DNA of 64,000 nt from Salinibacterium hongtaonis. Its GTDB lineage: Bacteria > Actinomycetota > Actinomycetes > Actinomycetales > Microbacteriaceae. The translations under genes were made by a program, and so were the position numbers. The notes beneath the pieces are model-generated. The model was given only the letters and a program-made list of their open reading frames with translations. It ran no database searches and was not told the origin of the DNA. The stretch lies in NCBI RefSeq assembly GCF_003065485.1, contig NZ_CP026951.1, positions 1,302,001 to 1,366,000 on the forward strand. The letters run 5' to 3'. Below are positions 1 to 10,082 of this stretch, piece after piece (position 1 is the stretch's first letter; each line of letters starts with the position of its first letter).

Positions 1-920
1 TCGCCGCATTCTTCGGAACAGAGGACGAGCCAGAATGCCATATGGCGTTTGACTTTCCCGTTATGCCTCGCATCTTCTATTCACTTCGTTCGCAGCAGGC
101 GGGCGAACTGGTCCAGGTTCTCAGCGAGACGACCGACATTCCCGCCGGCGCGGGCTGGGGCGTGTTTTTGCGAAACCACGATGAGCTCACGCTCGAAATG
201 GTTTCGGAGGAATACCGCCAGGCCATGTACGGCTGGTATGCCTACGACCCACGGATGCGAGTCAATGTGGGCATTCGTCGCAGGCTCGCGCCCCTGCTCG
301 ATAACTCGCGCGATGAGCTCGAGCTCGCTCACGCTCTGCTCTTTTCGCTCCCCGGGAGCCCCTTCATCTATTACGGGGACGAAATAGGCATGGGCGACAA
401 CATCTGGTTGCCAGACCGGGATGCCTCCCGCACGCCGATGCAATGGACCCCCGACCGCAATGCGGGCTTCTCCTCGGCCGACCCCGGCAAGCTTTATCTG
501 CCCGTGGTGCAGTCGCTCGTCTATCACTACTCGCAAACCAACGTGGAGTCACAGCTCGCTCAATCGAGGTCGCTGCTGCACTGGGTGCGCAACGTCATCC
601 ATGTGCGCAAGGCACATCCCGTCTTCGGTCTCGGCAGCCTGCAGATTGTCGACACTAACCACGAGTCGGTTCTTGCCTTCGTGCGGTCGTATCCCGGCTC
701 GGGCACGCAGTTTGGCGATGCAGCAGAAGACGTTCTCTGTGTCTTCAGCTTCTCCCACAACCCGGTCTCGGTCACGATCACGGCGGAACAGTTGGCGGGT
801 GCAAAGCTTGTGGATTTGTTCGGCGGTTCTGAATTCCCCACGGTGAACGACGACGGCTCGCTGACCCTGACTCTCGGCACGCAGGCGTTCTACTGGCTGC
901 ACATCGAGTACCCGGCCTAG
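1..920 (+). CDS. treS: Trehalose synthase (maltose alpha-D-glucosyltransferase), 3' part
   Basis: TreS interconverts maltose and trehalose in the cytoplasm; with maltokinase it feeds maltose-1-phosphate into the GlgE alpha-glucan pathway. The reading frame is open from the first bases of the window (codons start at base 3), so the N-terminal part lies outside; about 305 residues are visible. They begin in the conserved ECHMAF segment and include RNHDELTLEMV, with the GH13 NHDE transition-state motif, then DPRMRVNVGIRRRLAPLLDN, SPFIYYGDEIGMGDNIW and RTPMQWTPDRNAGFS, all typical of TreS. The C-terminal beta domain ends normally at the TAG. No maltokinase domain follows, so this is a stand-alone TreS. 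The nearby glgA/glgC pair fits an alpha-glucan role. Confidence 0.93.
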   Translation, partial: AAFFGTEDEPECHMAFDFPVMPRIFYSLRSQQAGELVQVLSETTDIPAGAGWGVFLRNHDELTLEMVSEEYRQAMYGWYAYDPRMRVNVGIRRRLAPLLDNSRDELELAHALLFSLPGSPFIYYGDEIGMGDNIWLPDRDASRTPMQWTPDRNAGFSSADPGKLYLPVVQSLVYHYSQTNVESQLAQSRSLLHWVRNVIHVRKAHPVFGLGSLQIVDTNHESVLAFVRSYPGSGTQFGDAAEDVLCVFSFSHNPVSVTITAEQLAGAKLVDLFGGSEFPTVNDDGSLTLTLGTQAFYWLHIEYPA

Positions 921-948
921 CCTCACGGATGGTGTCGTAGGCCGCCCC

Positions 949-954
949 TAGAGT
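949..954 (+). promoter_or_regulatory. Candidate -10 element of the lone exonuclease gene
   Basis: TAGAGT matches the TAnnnT -10 consensus of the actinobacterial housekeeping sigma factor. It ends six bases before the GTG at 961, so transcription would begin at or next to the start codon (leaderless mRNA). This supports GTG 961 over the internal ATG at 982. No clear -35 element is visible. Confidence 0.45.
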
Positions 955-960
955 TGCAGT

Positions 961-1650
961 GTGAAGAAATCTTGGGGTGACATGCTCGGGGTCTTCGACC
1001 TTGAGACGACCGGAGTCGATATCGAGACGAGCCGCATCGTCTCCGCCCATGTCGGGGTCATCAACGACGCGGGGGCGAGCCTTGAGCATCACGCTTGGCT
1101 CGCGGATCCCGGGGTCGAGATTCCCGCGGGTGCAACTGCAGTTCATGGCATTACGACGGAGCGTGCTCGCGCAGAGGGCAGGCCAGCTGCCGAGGTCGTC
1201 GCGGAGATCGTAGCGACGCTTCGCGGGCTGCTGTTGCGTCAGATTCCCGTGACGATTTTCAACGCCCCCTACGATCTGTCGCTGCTCGAACGCGAGTGCC
1301 GACGCTATGGAATCGCACCGCTCGAGAACCCCTCCCCCATAATCGATCCGCTGGTGATCGACAAGGCGGTCGATCGCTACCGCCGGGGCAAGCGAACCCT
1401 TGAGGTCTCTGCTGGCCACTACGGCGTTTCTCTCACGGAGGCTCACGACGCTGCTGCGGATGCGATAGCTGCGGGACGGGTGGCCCAAGCGATCCTGCGC
1501 CGCTATCCGGAGGAACTCCCCCACTCCGCCGAGGCTCTCCATGAGGCTCAGGTCGCCTGGTTCGCGAGCCAGGCCGAGAGCTTTCAGGACTACATGCGTC
1601 GCACCAAGGATGCGTCGTTCAGCGCATCAACTCTCTGGCCACAACGGTAG
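961..1650 (+). CDS. DEDDh-family 3'-5' exonuclease (DnaQ-like, single domain)
   Basis: The protein has 229 residues. The DnaQ-like fold is seen from exo motif I D13-L-E15-T-T-G, exo II FNAPYD (Asp105) and exo III AHDAAAD (His162, Asp167), giving the DEDDh metal-binding set. It resembles a proofreading epsilon subunit but has no GIY-YIG, helicase or polymerase domain, so it may act as a free nuclease on DNA or RNA; the substrate cannot be told from sequence. The start is GTG 961, chosen because a -10 element sits six bases upstream; ATG 982, with GGGGTG before it, is the alternative and would keep all motifs. The gene converges on rpmE2 with a shared terminator. Confidence 0.85.
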   Translation: MKKSWGDMLGVFDLETTGVDIETSRIVSAHVGVINDAGASLEHHAWLADPGVEIPAGATAVHGITTERARAEGRPAAEVVAEIVATLRGLLLRQIPVTIFNAPYDLSLLERECRRYGIAPLENPSPIIDPLVIDKAVDRYRRGKRTLEVSAGHYGVSLTEAHDAAADAIAAGRVAQAILRRYPEELPHSAEALHEAQVAWFASQAESFQDYMRRTKDASFSASTLWPQR

Positions 1651-1671
1651 TTCTGCCGCTTTCGGACGCGT

Positions 1672-1706
1672 AAAAGGGCGGATGACCGAGGTCATCCGCC
1701 CTTTTT
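1672..1706. terminator. Bidirectional intrinsic terminator between exonuclease gene and rpmE2
   Basis: A perfect 15-bp inverted repeat (1672-1686 and 1691-1705, arm AAAAGGGCGGATGAC) surrounds a four-base loop. The arms begin or end in A/T runs on both strands, so the hairpin plus U-tract can end transcription from either side. Confidence 0.88.
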
Positions 1707-1735
1707 GCGGTGCCGGCGTGGCCGGCAGCCAATGC

Positions 1736-1987
1736 TTAGGAGCCGAAGCCCTTGTAACGGTTCTTGAACTTCTCGACGCGTCCTGCGGAGTCCATGATGC
1801 GCTGCTTGCCCGTGTAGAACGGGTGCGACTCGGAGGAGATTTCGACGTCGATAACGGGGTACGTGTTGCCGTCTTCCCACTCGATCGTCTTGTCGCTGCC
1901 GACAGTGGAGCGCGTCAGAAAAGTGGCGCCCGACGCGAGGTCACGAAAGACGATGGGTGCGTACTCGGGGTGAATGCCAGACTTCAT
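1736..1987 (-). CDS. rpmE2: 50S ribosomal protein L31 type B
   Basis: L31 sits in the central protuberance of the 50S subunit and helps bridge the subunits. The 83-residue protein starts [14 protein letters not shown] and ends NRYKGFGS, the type B form. It has no cysteines, so it lacks the zinc ribbon of the zinc-binding L31 paralogue. AAGGAA lies upstream of the ATG at a normal distance. In many bacteria such zinc-free paralogues are repressed by Zur, but I see no Zur-like palindrome in the 90 bp upstream, so constitutive use is possible. The gene ends at the bidirectional terminator. Confidence 0.96.
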   Translation of the reverse strand: MKSGIHPEYAPIVFRDLASGATFLTRSTVGSDKTIEWEDGNTYPVIDVEISSESHPFYTGKQRIMDSAGRVEKFKNRYKGFGS

Positions 1988-2075
1988 TGGTAATTCCTTG
2001 GGATGGATGTCGTGGGACAGGGGAAAGCAAAAATAAAAGATCGCGGCTCAGGGGCCAGCTACCTACGATATCAGA

Positions 2076-2858
2076 CTATGCAGCTCTCGCGGTGAAGCGG
2101 CCGGACTCGTTGCGAACGTCGAGATCAAGACCGAACGTTTCGCTGAGCGTTTCGGAGGTCACCACTTCGTCAATCGGGCCAGCAGCCTTGACGGTGCCAT
2201 CCGCGAGGAGAAGAGCGTGAGTGAATCCCACGGGGATCTCTTCGACGTGATGAGTGACCATCACGATGGCCGGAGCCTCTGGCGATGATGCGAATCCGCT
2301 GAGCAGGTGCAAGAGCTCCTCGCGTGAGCCGAGGTCAAGACTCGCTGCTGGCTCATCGAGCAGCAGAAGTTCGGGGTCCGTCATGACAGAGCGGGCAATC
2401 TGCACTCGCTTCTGCTCGCCATCGCTCAAATCGCCGAACTTGCGTTCTGCGAGGTGACTGAGGCGCCACTCTGACAGCACCCGCTCCGCGCGGCGGGTGT
2501 CGATTTCTGCGTACGACTCGGTCCACCGCCCGGTGACCGAATAGGCCGCGGTCATCACAACGTCGAGCACGCGCTCGTTGCGCGGCAGACGACGGGCCAT
2601 CGCCGTGGACGCGAAGCCGATGCGCGGTCGAAGCTCGAACACATCGACGCTGCCGAGCTTCGAGTCGAGCAGAGTTGCTTCGCCCGAGGTGGGGTGGATG
2701 AGGGCTGACGCCAGCTGAAGCAGCGTGGTCTTGCCCGCACCGTTAGGGCCGAGGATGACCCACCGTTCGTCGTCTTCCACCGTCCAGTCAATCGAGTCGA
2801 GGATGGTGGTGCCGTCGCGCACGACGGAGACATCGGAAAGCTGGAGAACGCTGGCCAT
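2076..2858 (-). CDS. Orphan ABC transporter-type ATP-binding protein
   Basis: This is a single ABC nucleotide-binding domain of 260 residues. Walker A GPNGAGKTT lies near residue 40, a DLSDGEQKRVQIAR signature (Ser-Asp-Gly-Glu variant of LSGGQ) near 155, Walker B LLLLDEPAASLD near 180 and a switch histidine in VTHHVEE. No permease or binding protein is adjacent, so its partner is unknown; the domain resembles ModF/PhrA-like ATPases, and a non-transport role is possible. The reading frame stays open further upstream to 3098, but that stretch lies inside glgA. ATG 2858 is preferred because the conserved domain starts there and a TAAGCT -10 ends seven bases upstream. Confidence 0.8.
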   Translation of the reverse strand: MASVLQLSDVSVVRDGTTILDSIDWTVEDDERWVILGPNGAGKTTLLQLASALIHPTSGEATLLDSKLGSVDVFELRPRIGFASTAMARRLPRNERVLDVVMTAAYSVTGRWTESYAEIDTRRAERVLSEWRLSHLAERKFGDLSDGEQKRVQIARSVMTDPELLLLDEPAASLDLGSREELLHLLSGFASSPEAPAIVMVTHHVEEIPVGFTHALLLADGTVKAAGPIDEVVTSETLSETFGLDLDVRNESGRFTARAA

Positions 2859-2865
2859 ACGACCA

Positions 2866-2871
2866 AGCTTA
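2866..2871 (-). promoter_or_regulatory. Candidate -10 element of the ABC ATPase gene
   Basis: Read on the minus strand, TAAGCT ends seven bases before ATG 2858, predicting a leaderless transcript separate from that of the upstream glgA gene. Confidence 0.4.
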
Positions 2872-2907
2872 TCGCCCGTCACCCGTGCGGCCGGCGTGAC
2901 ACAGCGC

Positions 2908-4092
2908 TTAGCGCAGGATGCTCTGGTAGATCTCCTGAGTCCTCTGGGCGATTCGGTCCCAGCCGAAGCTCTGCTCGGCGCGTTCGCGGCCGGCTCGACC
3001 CATTTCTGCTGAGCGCTCAGGGTTCTGCACCATCTGGGTGAGGGCAGCGGCGAGGTCGGAGACGAATCTGTCGGGGTCCAGAGGAGTGCCCGTGCCATCC
3101 TCCCTTTGGTCGAGGGGAACGAGCATTCCCGTCACTCCGTCGTCGATCACCTCGGGGATGCCGCCTGTCGCGGTTCCGACAACCGGCGCCCCGCACGCCA
3201 TGGCCTCAAGGTTCACGATGCCGAGCGGTTCATAGATCGAAGGGCACACGAAGGTGGTTGCCGCCGTGAGCACGGTCGTTAGTTCAGATCTGCTGAGCAG
3301 CCGCTCGATCCACACGACATTGCCGCGCGTCTTGGCCAGGCGCTCGACTGCATCCTTCACCTCTGCGAGGAGTTCGGGTGTGTCCGGCGCGCCGGCGCAA
3401 AGCACAAGTTGCGTGCCCTGGGGCAGATGTTCGGCGGCCCGCAGCAGATAGGGCAACCCCTTTTGGCGCGTTATGCGGCCAACGAAAACCACGGAGGGCC
3501 GGTCAGGATCGATTCCTAGTCGCCGAAGCAGGTCGGGATCGCGGCGGGGGGTCCAATCGTTGAGGTCGATTCCGTTGTGCACCACCGCGACTCTGTCGGG
3601 GTCGAGCGCGGGATAGCTGCGCAGGATGTCGGCGCGCATTCCCGCGCTAACGGCAATAACGGCATCCGCCGCTTCGAACGCCGTCTGCTCGATCCAGCGA
3701 GACACCCGGTATCCACCGCCGAGCTGTTCGGCCTTCCACGGGCGTAGTGGTTCGAGGCTGTGAGCGGTCACCACATGGGGGATGTCGTGGAGAAGCGAGG
3801 CGATGTGGCCCGCCCCGTTGGCATACCAGGTGTGTGAGTGCACGACATCGGCACCCTCGGTTGCCTGTGCCATCTCCAGGTCGGTGCCGAGCGTCGCCAG
3901 CGCCGGGTTTGCTCCCGCTAGTTCGGCCGGCGCGCGATAGGCCGTTACACCGGGATCCGTGCGATCGGCTCCGAAGCAACGCACGCGCACGTCGAGATTC
4001 TTGCGGAGTTCGCGGACGAGTTCGGCAACGTGAACACCGGCTCCCCCATAGACCTCTGGCGGGAATTCTCGGCTCAGAACATCGACTCTCAC
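2908..4092 (-). CDS. glgA: Glycogen synthase / probable maltose-1-phosphate synthase (GT-B glycosyltransferase)
   Basis: This 394-residue GT4/GT5-like glycosyltransferase is of the actinobacterial GlgA type. The start region [22 protein letters not shown] carries the nucleotide-sugar loop YGGAG, and the C-terminal Rossmann domain carries [17 protein letters not shown] with the E-x7-E donor-binding motif. It is clearly shorter than classical bacterial GlgA (about 480 residues). Mycobacterial homologues, also divergent from glgC, were shown to be GlgM, which joins ADP-glucose and glucose-1-phosphate into maltose-1-phosphate; with treS nearby that is the more likely role here. GTG 4092 fits both the domain start and a -10 element seven bases upstream. 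The frame is open further upstream but overlaps glgC. Confidence 0.88.
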   Translation of the reverse strand: MRVDVLSREFPPEVYGGAGVHVAELVRELRKNLDVRVRCFGADRTDPGVTAYRAPAELAGANPALATLGTDLEMAQATEGADVVHSHTWYANGAGHIASLLHDIPHVVTAHSLEPLRPWKAEQLGGGYRVSRWIEQTAFEAADAVIAVSAGMRADILRSYPALDPDRVAVVHNGIDLNDWTPRRDPDLLRRLGIDPDRPSVVFVGRITRQKGLPYLLRAAEHLPQGTQLVLCAGAPDTPELLAEVKDAVERLAKTRGNVVWIERLLSRSELTTVLTAATTFVCPSIYEPLGIVNLEAMACGAPVVGTATGGIPEVIDDGVTGMLVPLDQREDGTGTPLDPDRFVSDLAAALTQMVQNPERSAEMGRAGRERAEQSFGWDRIAQRTQEIYQSILR

Positions 4093-4099
4093 AAAGTGC

Positions 4100-4105
4100 A
4101 ACCTA
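4100..4105 (-). promoter_or_regulatory. Candidate -10 element of glgA
   Basis: TAGGTT on the minus strand ends seven bases before GTG 4092. It lies in the 46-bp gap shared with glgC, so the two divergent promoters overlap closely. Confidence 0.4.
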
Positions 4106-4126
4106 GTACAGCGGGGAGCGCTCGCA

Positions 4127-4132
4127 TACTGT
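4127..4132 (+). promoter_or_regulatory. Candidate -10 element of glgC
   Basis: TACTGT ends six bases before ATG 4139, implying a leaderless glgC message. It is separated by about 20 bp from the opposing glgA -10 element. Confidence 0.45.
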
Positions 4133-4138
4133 GGGGTC

Positions 4139-5380
4139 ATGGCATCCCCGAAGATCTTTGGAATCGTTCTTGCTGGCGGCGAAGGCAAGCGGCTCATGCC
4201 TCTCACGGCAGATCGCGCAAAGCCTGCCGTGCCTTTTGCTGGCAACTACCGGCTCATTGACTTTGCGCTGTCGAACCTCATCAACTCTGGCCTGCGGCAG
4301 CTTGTTGTGCTCACCCAGTACAAGTCCCACAGCCTCGACCGCCATGTTTCTCAAACGTGGAGGCTCTCCGGACTTACCAATTCTTATGTGGCTTCGGTTC
4401 CCGCCCAGCAGCGTCTGGGCAAGCGGTGGTTCGCTGGCTCGGCCGATGCCATCCTGCAGAGCCTCAACCTGCTGCGGGACGAAAAACCGGACATTGTGGT
4501 GGTCGTGGGTGCGGACCACGTGTACCGCATGGACTTTAGTCAGATGATCGAAGCCCACATCGAGTCGGGCGCTGGCGTGACAGTTGCCGCCATTCGCCAG
4601 CCGATTTCGCTCGCCGATCAGTTCGGGGTAATCGAGGTTTCTCCCGACGACCCCACGCGCATCCAGGCATTCCACGAGAAGCCGGAGCATCCCATTGGGC
4701 TGCCGGATTCTCCGCAGGAGGTTCTTGCCTCGATGGGCAACTACGTGTTCGATGCCGATGTGCTGATGGATGCGGTGCTCCGAGACGGAGAGACCCCGTC
4801 GTCGAACCACGACATGGGTGGCGATATTGTGCCGGACTTCGTCTCCCGCGGCGATGCCGCCGTCTACGACCTCAACCGCAACGACGTGCCGGGGGCAACC
4901 GATCGCGACCGTTATTACTGGCGAGATGTGGGAACGATCGACTCCTACTATGAGGCGCACCGCGACCTCATCTCGGCGTTGCCCGTCTTCAATCTCTATA
5001 ACCGGGCATGGCCGATCTACAACCAGCAGTTCAACGCTCCTCCCGCCAAGTTCGTGCGTGACTCAGCGGGAAATCTGGGCACAACGATCGACTCAATCGT
5101 GTCGCTCGGCTCGCTTCTTTCTGGCGCGCATATCGAGCGAAGTGTTCTTGGGCCGTGGGCAACCATCGACTCCGGTGCGAGCGTGGTGGACTCCATCGTC
5201 TTCGACTACGTGCGCATTGGCCAAGACGCACGGGTGCATCGGGCTATTCTGGACAAGGAAGTCATTGTCGACGCCGGGGCATCCGTCGGCATCGATCCTG
5301 CCGCTGACCGGGCGCGGGGCTTTACCGTCACCGATTCCGGCATCACGGTCGTTGGCAAGGGCATCCGCGTCACCCGTTGA
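4139..5380 (+). CDS. glgC: Glucose-1-phosphate adenylyltransferase
   Basis: GlgC makes ADP-glucose from ATP and glucose-1-phosphate, the committed step for glycogen and, in actinobacteria, for GlgM. The 413 residues match the family length. Seen are the N-terminal nucleotide loop [13 protein letters not shown] (about residues 11-23), the [15 protein letters not shown] segment, the [14 protein letters not shown] sugar-nucleotide motif and a C-terminal left-handed beta helix with [19 protein letters not shown]. The gene is divergent from glgA. Its start is fixed by the family N-terminus and by a -10 element six bases upstream; there is no Shine-Dalgarno sequence. Confidence 0.96.
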   Translation: MASPKIFGIVLAGGEGKRLMPLTADRAKPAVPFAGNYRLIDFALSNLINSGLRQLVVLTQYKSHSLDRHVSQTWRLSGLTNSYVASVPAQQRLGKRWFAGSADAILQSLNLLRDEKPDIVVVVGADHVYRMDFSQMIEAHIESGAGVTVAAIRQPISLADQFGVIEVSPDDPTRIQAFHEKPEHPIGLPDSPQEVLASMGNYVFDADVLMDAVLRDGETPSSNHDMGGDIVPDFVSRGDAAVYDLNRNDVPGATDRDRYYWRDVGTIDSYYEAHRDLISALPVFNLYNRAWPIYNQQFNAPPAKFVRDSAGNLGTTIDSIVSLGSLLSGAHIERSVLGPWATIDSGASVVDSIVFDYVRIGQDARVHRAILDKEVIVDAGASVGIDPAADRARGFTVTDSGITVVGKGIRVTR

Positions 5381-5433
5381 TCTGAGGTCGGCCCATTGGG
5401 TCCGCTCCCCTTCCCGTTTGGAACGCTGCCCCG

Positions 5434-6881
<1,448 letters not shown>

Positions 6882-6909
6882 TTAGTCGTAGGCTAGTAAC
6901 GGACTCCTC

Positions 6910-7191
6910 ATGGCCAAGTCACAACCCATCACATCACTCCCCCGGTCTCCCGACGACGACCGGCGAGCCCGTATGGTCAAGTACAGCGTGACCATGGGCA
7001 TCCGATTGGTGTGCATCATTGCGTGCTTCTTCGCTCCTGGGTGGTGGCTGATTCTGCCCGCGACCGGAGCTATCGTGCTCCCCTATGTCGCCGTGATCAT
7101 TGCCAATGTCTCCTCGAGTCGCGGCGGCAACGTTGCCGCACCGCCGCCCTCACAGATTGTTCGATTCACTACGCGAGACGAGGACAGATGA
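6910..7191 (+). CDS. DUF3099 domain-containing membrane protein
   Basis: This 93-residue protein has two predicted membrane helices (about 28-45 and 48-68) in a hairpin, preceded by a charged N-terminus with RMVKYSVTMGIRLVCIIACF, the DUF3099 core found in actinobacteria. Its function is unknown. It is divergent from fabG and starts a tight run: its TGA overlaps the ATG of the next gene, which overlaps SURF1 in turn. Co-translation with SURF1 suggests, but does not show, a link to respiratory membrane assembly. Confidence 0.82.
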   Translation: MAKSQPITSLPRSPDDDRRARMVKYSVTMGIRLVCIIACFFAPGWWLILPATGAIVLPYVAVIIANVSSSRGGNVAAPPPSQIVRFTTRDEDR

Positions 7192-7454
7192 CCGGCGCAG
7201 CGGGCGGCATATTCGGTGGCCTCGGTGAGGCCGGCCCGTCGGAGCCGACATGTTCCCGAGCGGGGTGCCGCGCGGTGGCAACCGCCGCGGTGAACTGGCG
7301 CAACCCCAAGATTCACGGGCCGGAGCGGGTCAAAGTGTGGCTTGCCTGCGACGAGCACACCGAGTTTCTCAGGGAGTACCTGCGGGCGCGTGATTTTCCC
7401 GTGCTCGTTGGCCCCGTTGGGCACGTTCCGGATGCTGGGGCGGTGACCGCATGA
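7188..7454 (+). CDS. Small conserved Cys/His protein of unknown function
   Basis: The 88-residue protein starts at ATG 7188, which overlaps the preceding stop (ATGA); its own TGA overlaps the SURF1 start in the same way. Four residues look like a metal site: CSRAGC near the N-terminus, then LACDEHTEF with Cys and His. The rest is rich in conserved-looking Trp, Arg and Lys (NWRNPKIHGPERVKVW). I recognise it only as a small actinobacterial protein that accompanies DUF3099 and SURF1 genes. A zinc- or iron-binding role is an inference from the Cys/His spacing. There is no signal peptide or membrane helix, so it should be cytoplasmic. Confidence 0.75.
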   Translation: MTGAAGGIFGGLGEAGPSEPTCSRAGCRAVATAAVNWRNPKIHGPERVKVWLACDEHTEFLREYLRARDFPVLVGPVGHVPDAGAVTA

Positions 7455-8305
7455 CGGGCTGGCGGTTCGTTATCTCGTGGCGCTGGGCGGGCTATTTTGC
7501 CCTTGTCGTCGTGTTCGCTATTGCCAGCTGCGGGTTCGGAAACTGGCAGTTCGACCGTCGCGCTCAGGCGCAGACGGAGATCCAGCGCATCCAGACCAAC
7601 TACGAAGCAGATCCCGTGCCCGTTGCCGAGGTCCTGCCCCAACTCGATGCCTGGTCAGACGACCTCAAATGGACCCCTGTGCTCCTCAAAGGCACCTACC
7701 TCAAGGACGAAGAGATCCTCGTTCGCGGTCGCCCCTACTCAGGGCACCCCGGGTTTGAGGTTCTCACGCCCCTGCAGCTCGACGACGGCAGCGTTTTCGT
7801 TGTGAACCGCGGGTGGGTAGCCATCGGGTCCCGCCAGGACAACCCGGATGTCGTGCCGGAGGCGCCCGACGGCCCTGTCGTCGTCACGGCACGACTCAAG
7901 GCCGGAGAGCCGACGATCGAAGGCAAGACCGCGAAGGCGGGCAGCAATCAGATTGCGACCATCCGTTTGCCCGACGTGGCATCTCGGCTGGGGTTGCCGA
8001 CCTATACCGGCGCCTACGGCATCGTCGATTCCCAAGACCCGAGACCGGCTGCTTCGCCGATCGTGGCGCCGAAGCCCGAGCTCGACGAGGGGCCGCATCT
8101 CTCTTACGCACTCCAGTGGTACGTCTTTGCGCTGCTCGCCTTCATCGGGTTGGGATGGGCGCTCCGCCAGGAGTATCGCGTCGTCAACTCGACTGACCCC
8201 AGGGTTATCGACGAGGAGCGTCGCAGGGCACAGCGCAAGGCCAAGCGGGCGCCGAGCGATGCGGAGATCGAGGATGCGATGTTCGACGAGGCAGCGACGC
8301 GATAG
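7451..8305 (+). CDS. SURF1 family cytochrome oxidase biogenesis protein
   Basis: SURF1 (Shy1) proteins help assemble the haem a-containing subunit I of cytochrome c oxidase. The 284-residue protein has the family plan: an N-terminal membrane helix (about 13-32) after the RFVISWRWAGYF start, a large extracytoplasmic domain with FGNWQFDRR, a VRGRPYSGHPGFEVLTPL stretch and VNRGWV, and a second helix near residues 218-236 followed by a basic tail. ATG 7451 overlaps the upstream stop. The ctaA and ctaB genes for haem A lie further along in the window, which fits an aa3-type oxidase elsewhere in the genome. Confidence 0.9.
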   Translation: MTGWRFVISWRWAGYFALVVVFAIASCGFGNWQFDRRAQAQTEIQRIQTNYEADPVPVAEVLPQLDAWSDDLKWTPVLLKGTYLKDEEILVRGRPYSGHPGFEVLTPLQLDDGSVFVVNRGWVAIGSRQDNPDVVPEAPDGPVVVTARLKAGEPTIEGKTAKAGSNQIATIRLPDVASRLGLPTYTGAYGIVDSQDPRPAASPIVAPKPELDEGPHLSYALQWYVFALLAFIGLGWALRQEYRVVNSTDPRVIDEERRRAQRKAKRAPSDAEIEDAMFDEAATR

Positions 8306-8357
8306 ACGGAGTTCGTCGGCTCTCCCTATCGCGCCTGGCTCGCTTCAACAAGCGGGG

Positions 8358-9956
8358 TTATGCGAGCGAGATTAGGTCCGCGTAGTCGGGGCTCCAGTGG
8401 TCTTCGACACCATCAGGCAGGATAAGCACGCGCTGGGGGTTGAGTGCTTCAACGGCTCCCTCATCGTGGCTCACGAGCACAACTGCGCCCGCGTAGTTGG
8501 CCAGCGCATCCAGAATCTCGATGCGGCTTGCAGGGTCGAGGTTGTTGGTTGGCTCGTCAAGGAGCAAAACATTGGCGCCTGAGACCACGATCATGGCCAG
8601 CGCAAGACGAGTCTTCTCACCACCCGAAAGCACGCCTGCCGGCTTATGCGAGTCGTCTCCCGTGAAGAGGAACGATCCGAGCACTCGCCGCGCTTCGGTC
8701 TCCGTGATGTTCGGAGACGACGACACCATGTTCTCCAACACGCTGCGCTTGACATCGATCGTCTCGTGCTCCTGCGCGTAGTAACCGATACGCAGTCCGT
8801 GGCCTGGCTCGATCTGACCGGTATCCGGCTTGTCTACGCCCGCGAGCATCCGAAGGAGGGTGGTCTTTCCCGCGCCGTTAAAGCCGAGGATCACGACCTT
8901 TGAACCGCGGTCGATCGCGAGGTCGACAGCGGTGAAGATCTCAAGAGAGCCGTAGCTCTTGCTGAGGTTATGAGCCATCAAAGGCGTGCGACCGCACGGC
9001 GCAGGATCGGGAAAGCGAAGCTTGGCGACACGGTCGACCGTGCGGACCTCATCGAGCCCTGAGAGCATCTTCTCGGCTCGACGCACCATCTGGTGTGCCG
9101 CTGCGGCCTTGCTCGCCTTCGCTCCAAACTTGGCGGCCTGCATCTGCAGCACAGCGGCCTTCTTCTCGACGTTGGTGCGCTCCTTCTTGCGGCGCTCCTC
9201 ATCGGCTTCACGCTGGCGCAGGTAGTGCTTCCAGCCCATGTTGTAGACGTCGATTTCCTGACGGTTCGCGTCCAGGTAGAAGACCTTGTTAACGGTCTCG
9301 CCGACCAGCTCGATGTCGTGACTGATCACGATGAACCCGCCGCTGTAGTTCTTGAGGAAATCGCGAAGCCACACGACCGAGTCGGCGTCGAGGTGGTTCG
9401 TAGGCTCATCCAGAATCAGCGTTTCGGCATCGGAAAACAGGATTCGGGCGAGCTCGATTCGGCGGCGCTGACCACCTGAGAGGGTCTTGAGGGGCTGGTC
9501 GAGAATGCGGTCGGGAAGGTTGAGATTGCTCGCGATCGACGCGGCCTCCGCCTCGGCGGCGTAACCGCCCAGTGCGTCAAAGCGATCAGTGAGCTTTGAG
9601 TACTTCTTCATGGCAGCCTCGGCCACCGCGGGGTCTGATGAACCCATGTCGATCGTGGCCTGGCGCATGCCGATGACGAGTTGGCCGAGGTCGCGGGCAT
9701 CGAGGATGCGGGTACGGGCGAGGTCCTCTGGATTGCCTGAGCGAGGGTCCTGCGGCAGATAGCCGATTTCCCCTGTGCGGTCGATGCGGCCCGAGTTAGG
9801 CACGATCTCGCCAGCGAGCGTCTTGGTGAGAGTGGTCTTGCCCGCACCATTGCGGCCGACCAGGCCTACCTTGTCGCCCCGGTCGACGCGGAACGTCACA
9901 TCGGACATGAGAGTTCGTGCTCCCACTCGAATTTCGAGGTCTTGCACGCTGAGCAC
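8358..9956 (-). CDS. ABC-F family ATP-binding cassette protein
   Basis: ABC-F proteins have two nucleotide-binding domains and no membrane domain; most act on the ribosome (translation factors or antibiotic protection). The 532-residue protein shows Walker A GRNGAGKTT near 35, LSGGQRRRIELAR, Walker B LILDEPTNHLD, then a charged linker (about 240-310, rich in Arg, Lys and Glu) and a second cassette with GFNGAGKTT, LSGGEKTRLALA and LLLDEPTNNLD. Both catalytic glutamates are present. The short linker argues for a housekeeping translation factor rather than a resistance protein, but that is inference. Start GTG 9956 is the first codon of the conserved domain. The gene converges on SURF1. Confidence 0.88.
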   Translation of the reverse strand: MLSVQDLEIRVGARTLMSDVTFRVDRGDKVGLVGRNGAGKTTLTKTLAGEIVPNSGRIDRTGEIGYLPQDPRSGNPEDLARTRILDARDLGQLVIGMRQATIDMGSSDPAVAEAAMKKYSKLTDRFDALGGYAAEAEAASIASNLNLPDRILDQPLKTLSGGQRRRIELARILFSDAETLILDEPTNHLDADSVVWLRDFLKNYSGGFIVISHDIELVGETVNKVFYLDANRQEIDVYNMGWKHYLRQREADEERRKKERTNVEKKAAVLQMQAAKFGAKASKAAAAHQMVRRAEKMLSGLDEVRTVDRVAKLRFPDPAPCGRTPLMAHNLSKSYGSLEIFTAVDLAIDRGSKVVILGFNGAGKTTLLRMLAGVDKPDTGQIEPGHGLRIGYYAQEHETIDVKRSVLENMVSSSPNITETEARRVLGSFLFTGDDSHKPAGVLSGGEKTRLALAMIVVSGANVLLLDEPTNNLDPASRIEILDALANYAGAVVLVSHDEGAVEALNPQRVLILPDGVEDHWSPDYADLISLA

Positions 9957-10082
9957 AGGCTTAATCCATTTCTTGGGCCCGACAGGGCCAGAAGCACATC
10001 GGGGGTGGTGAGGGCAAACACTTAGTATATTTGCGATCGGGTGTGTAAATGCTCACTGCCCCCTCCGACCATCGGATTCCGT

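Noticed and set aside
1672-1706. A riboswitch or attenuator before rpmE2
   Set aside because: The strong hairpin lies after rpmE2, not before it, so it is a terminator between convergent genes.
4103-4960. Open frame antisense to glgC
   Set aside because: It lies against the conserved GlgC coding sequence and lacks its own start signals.
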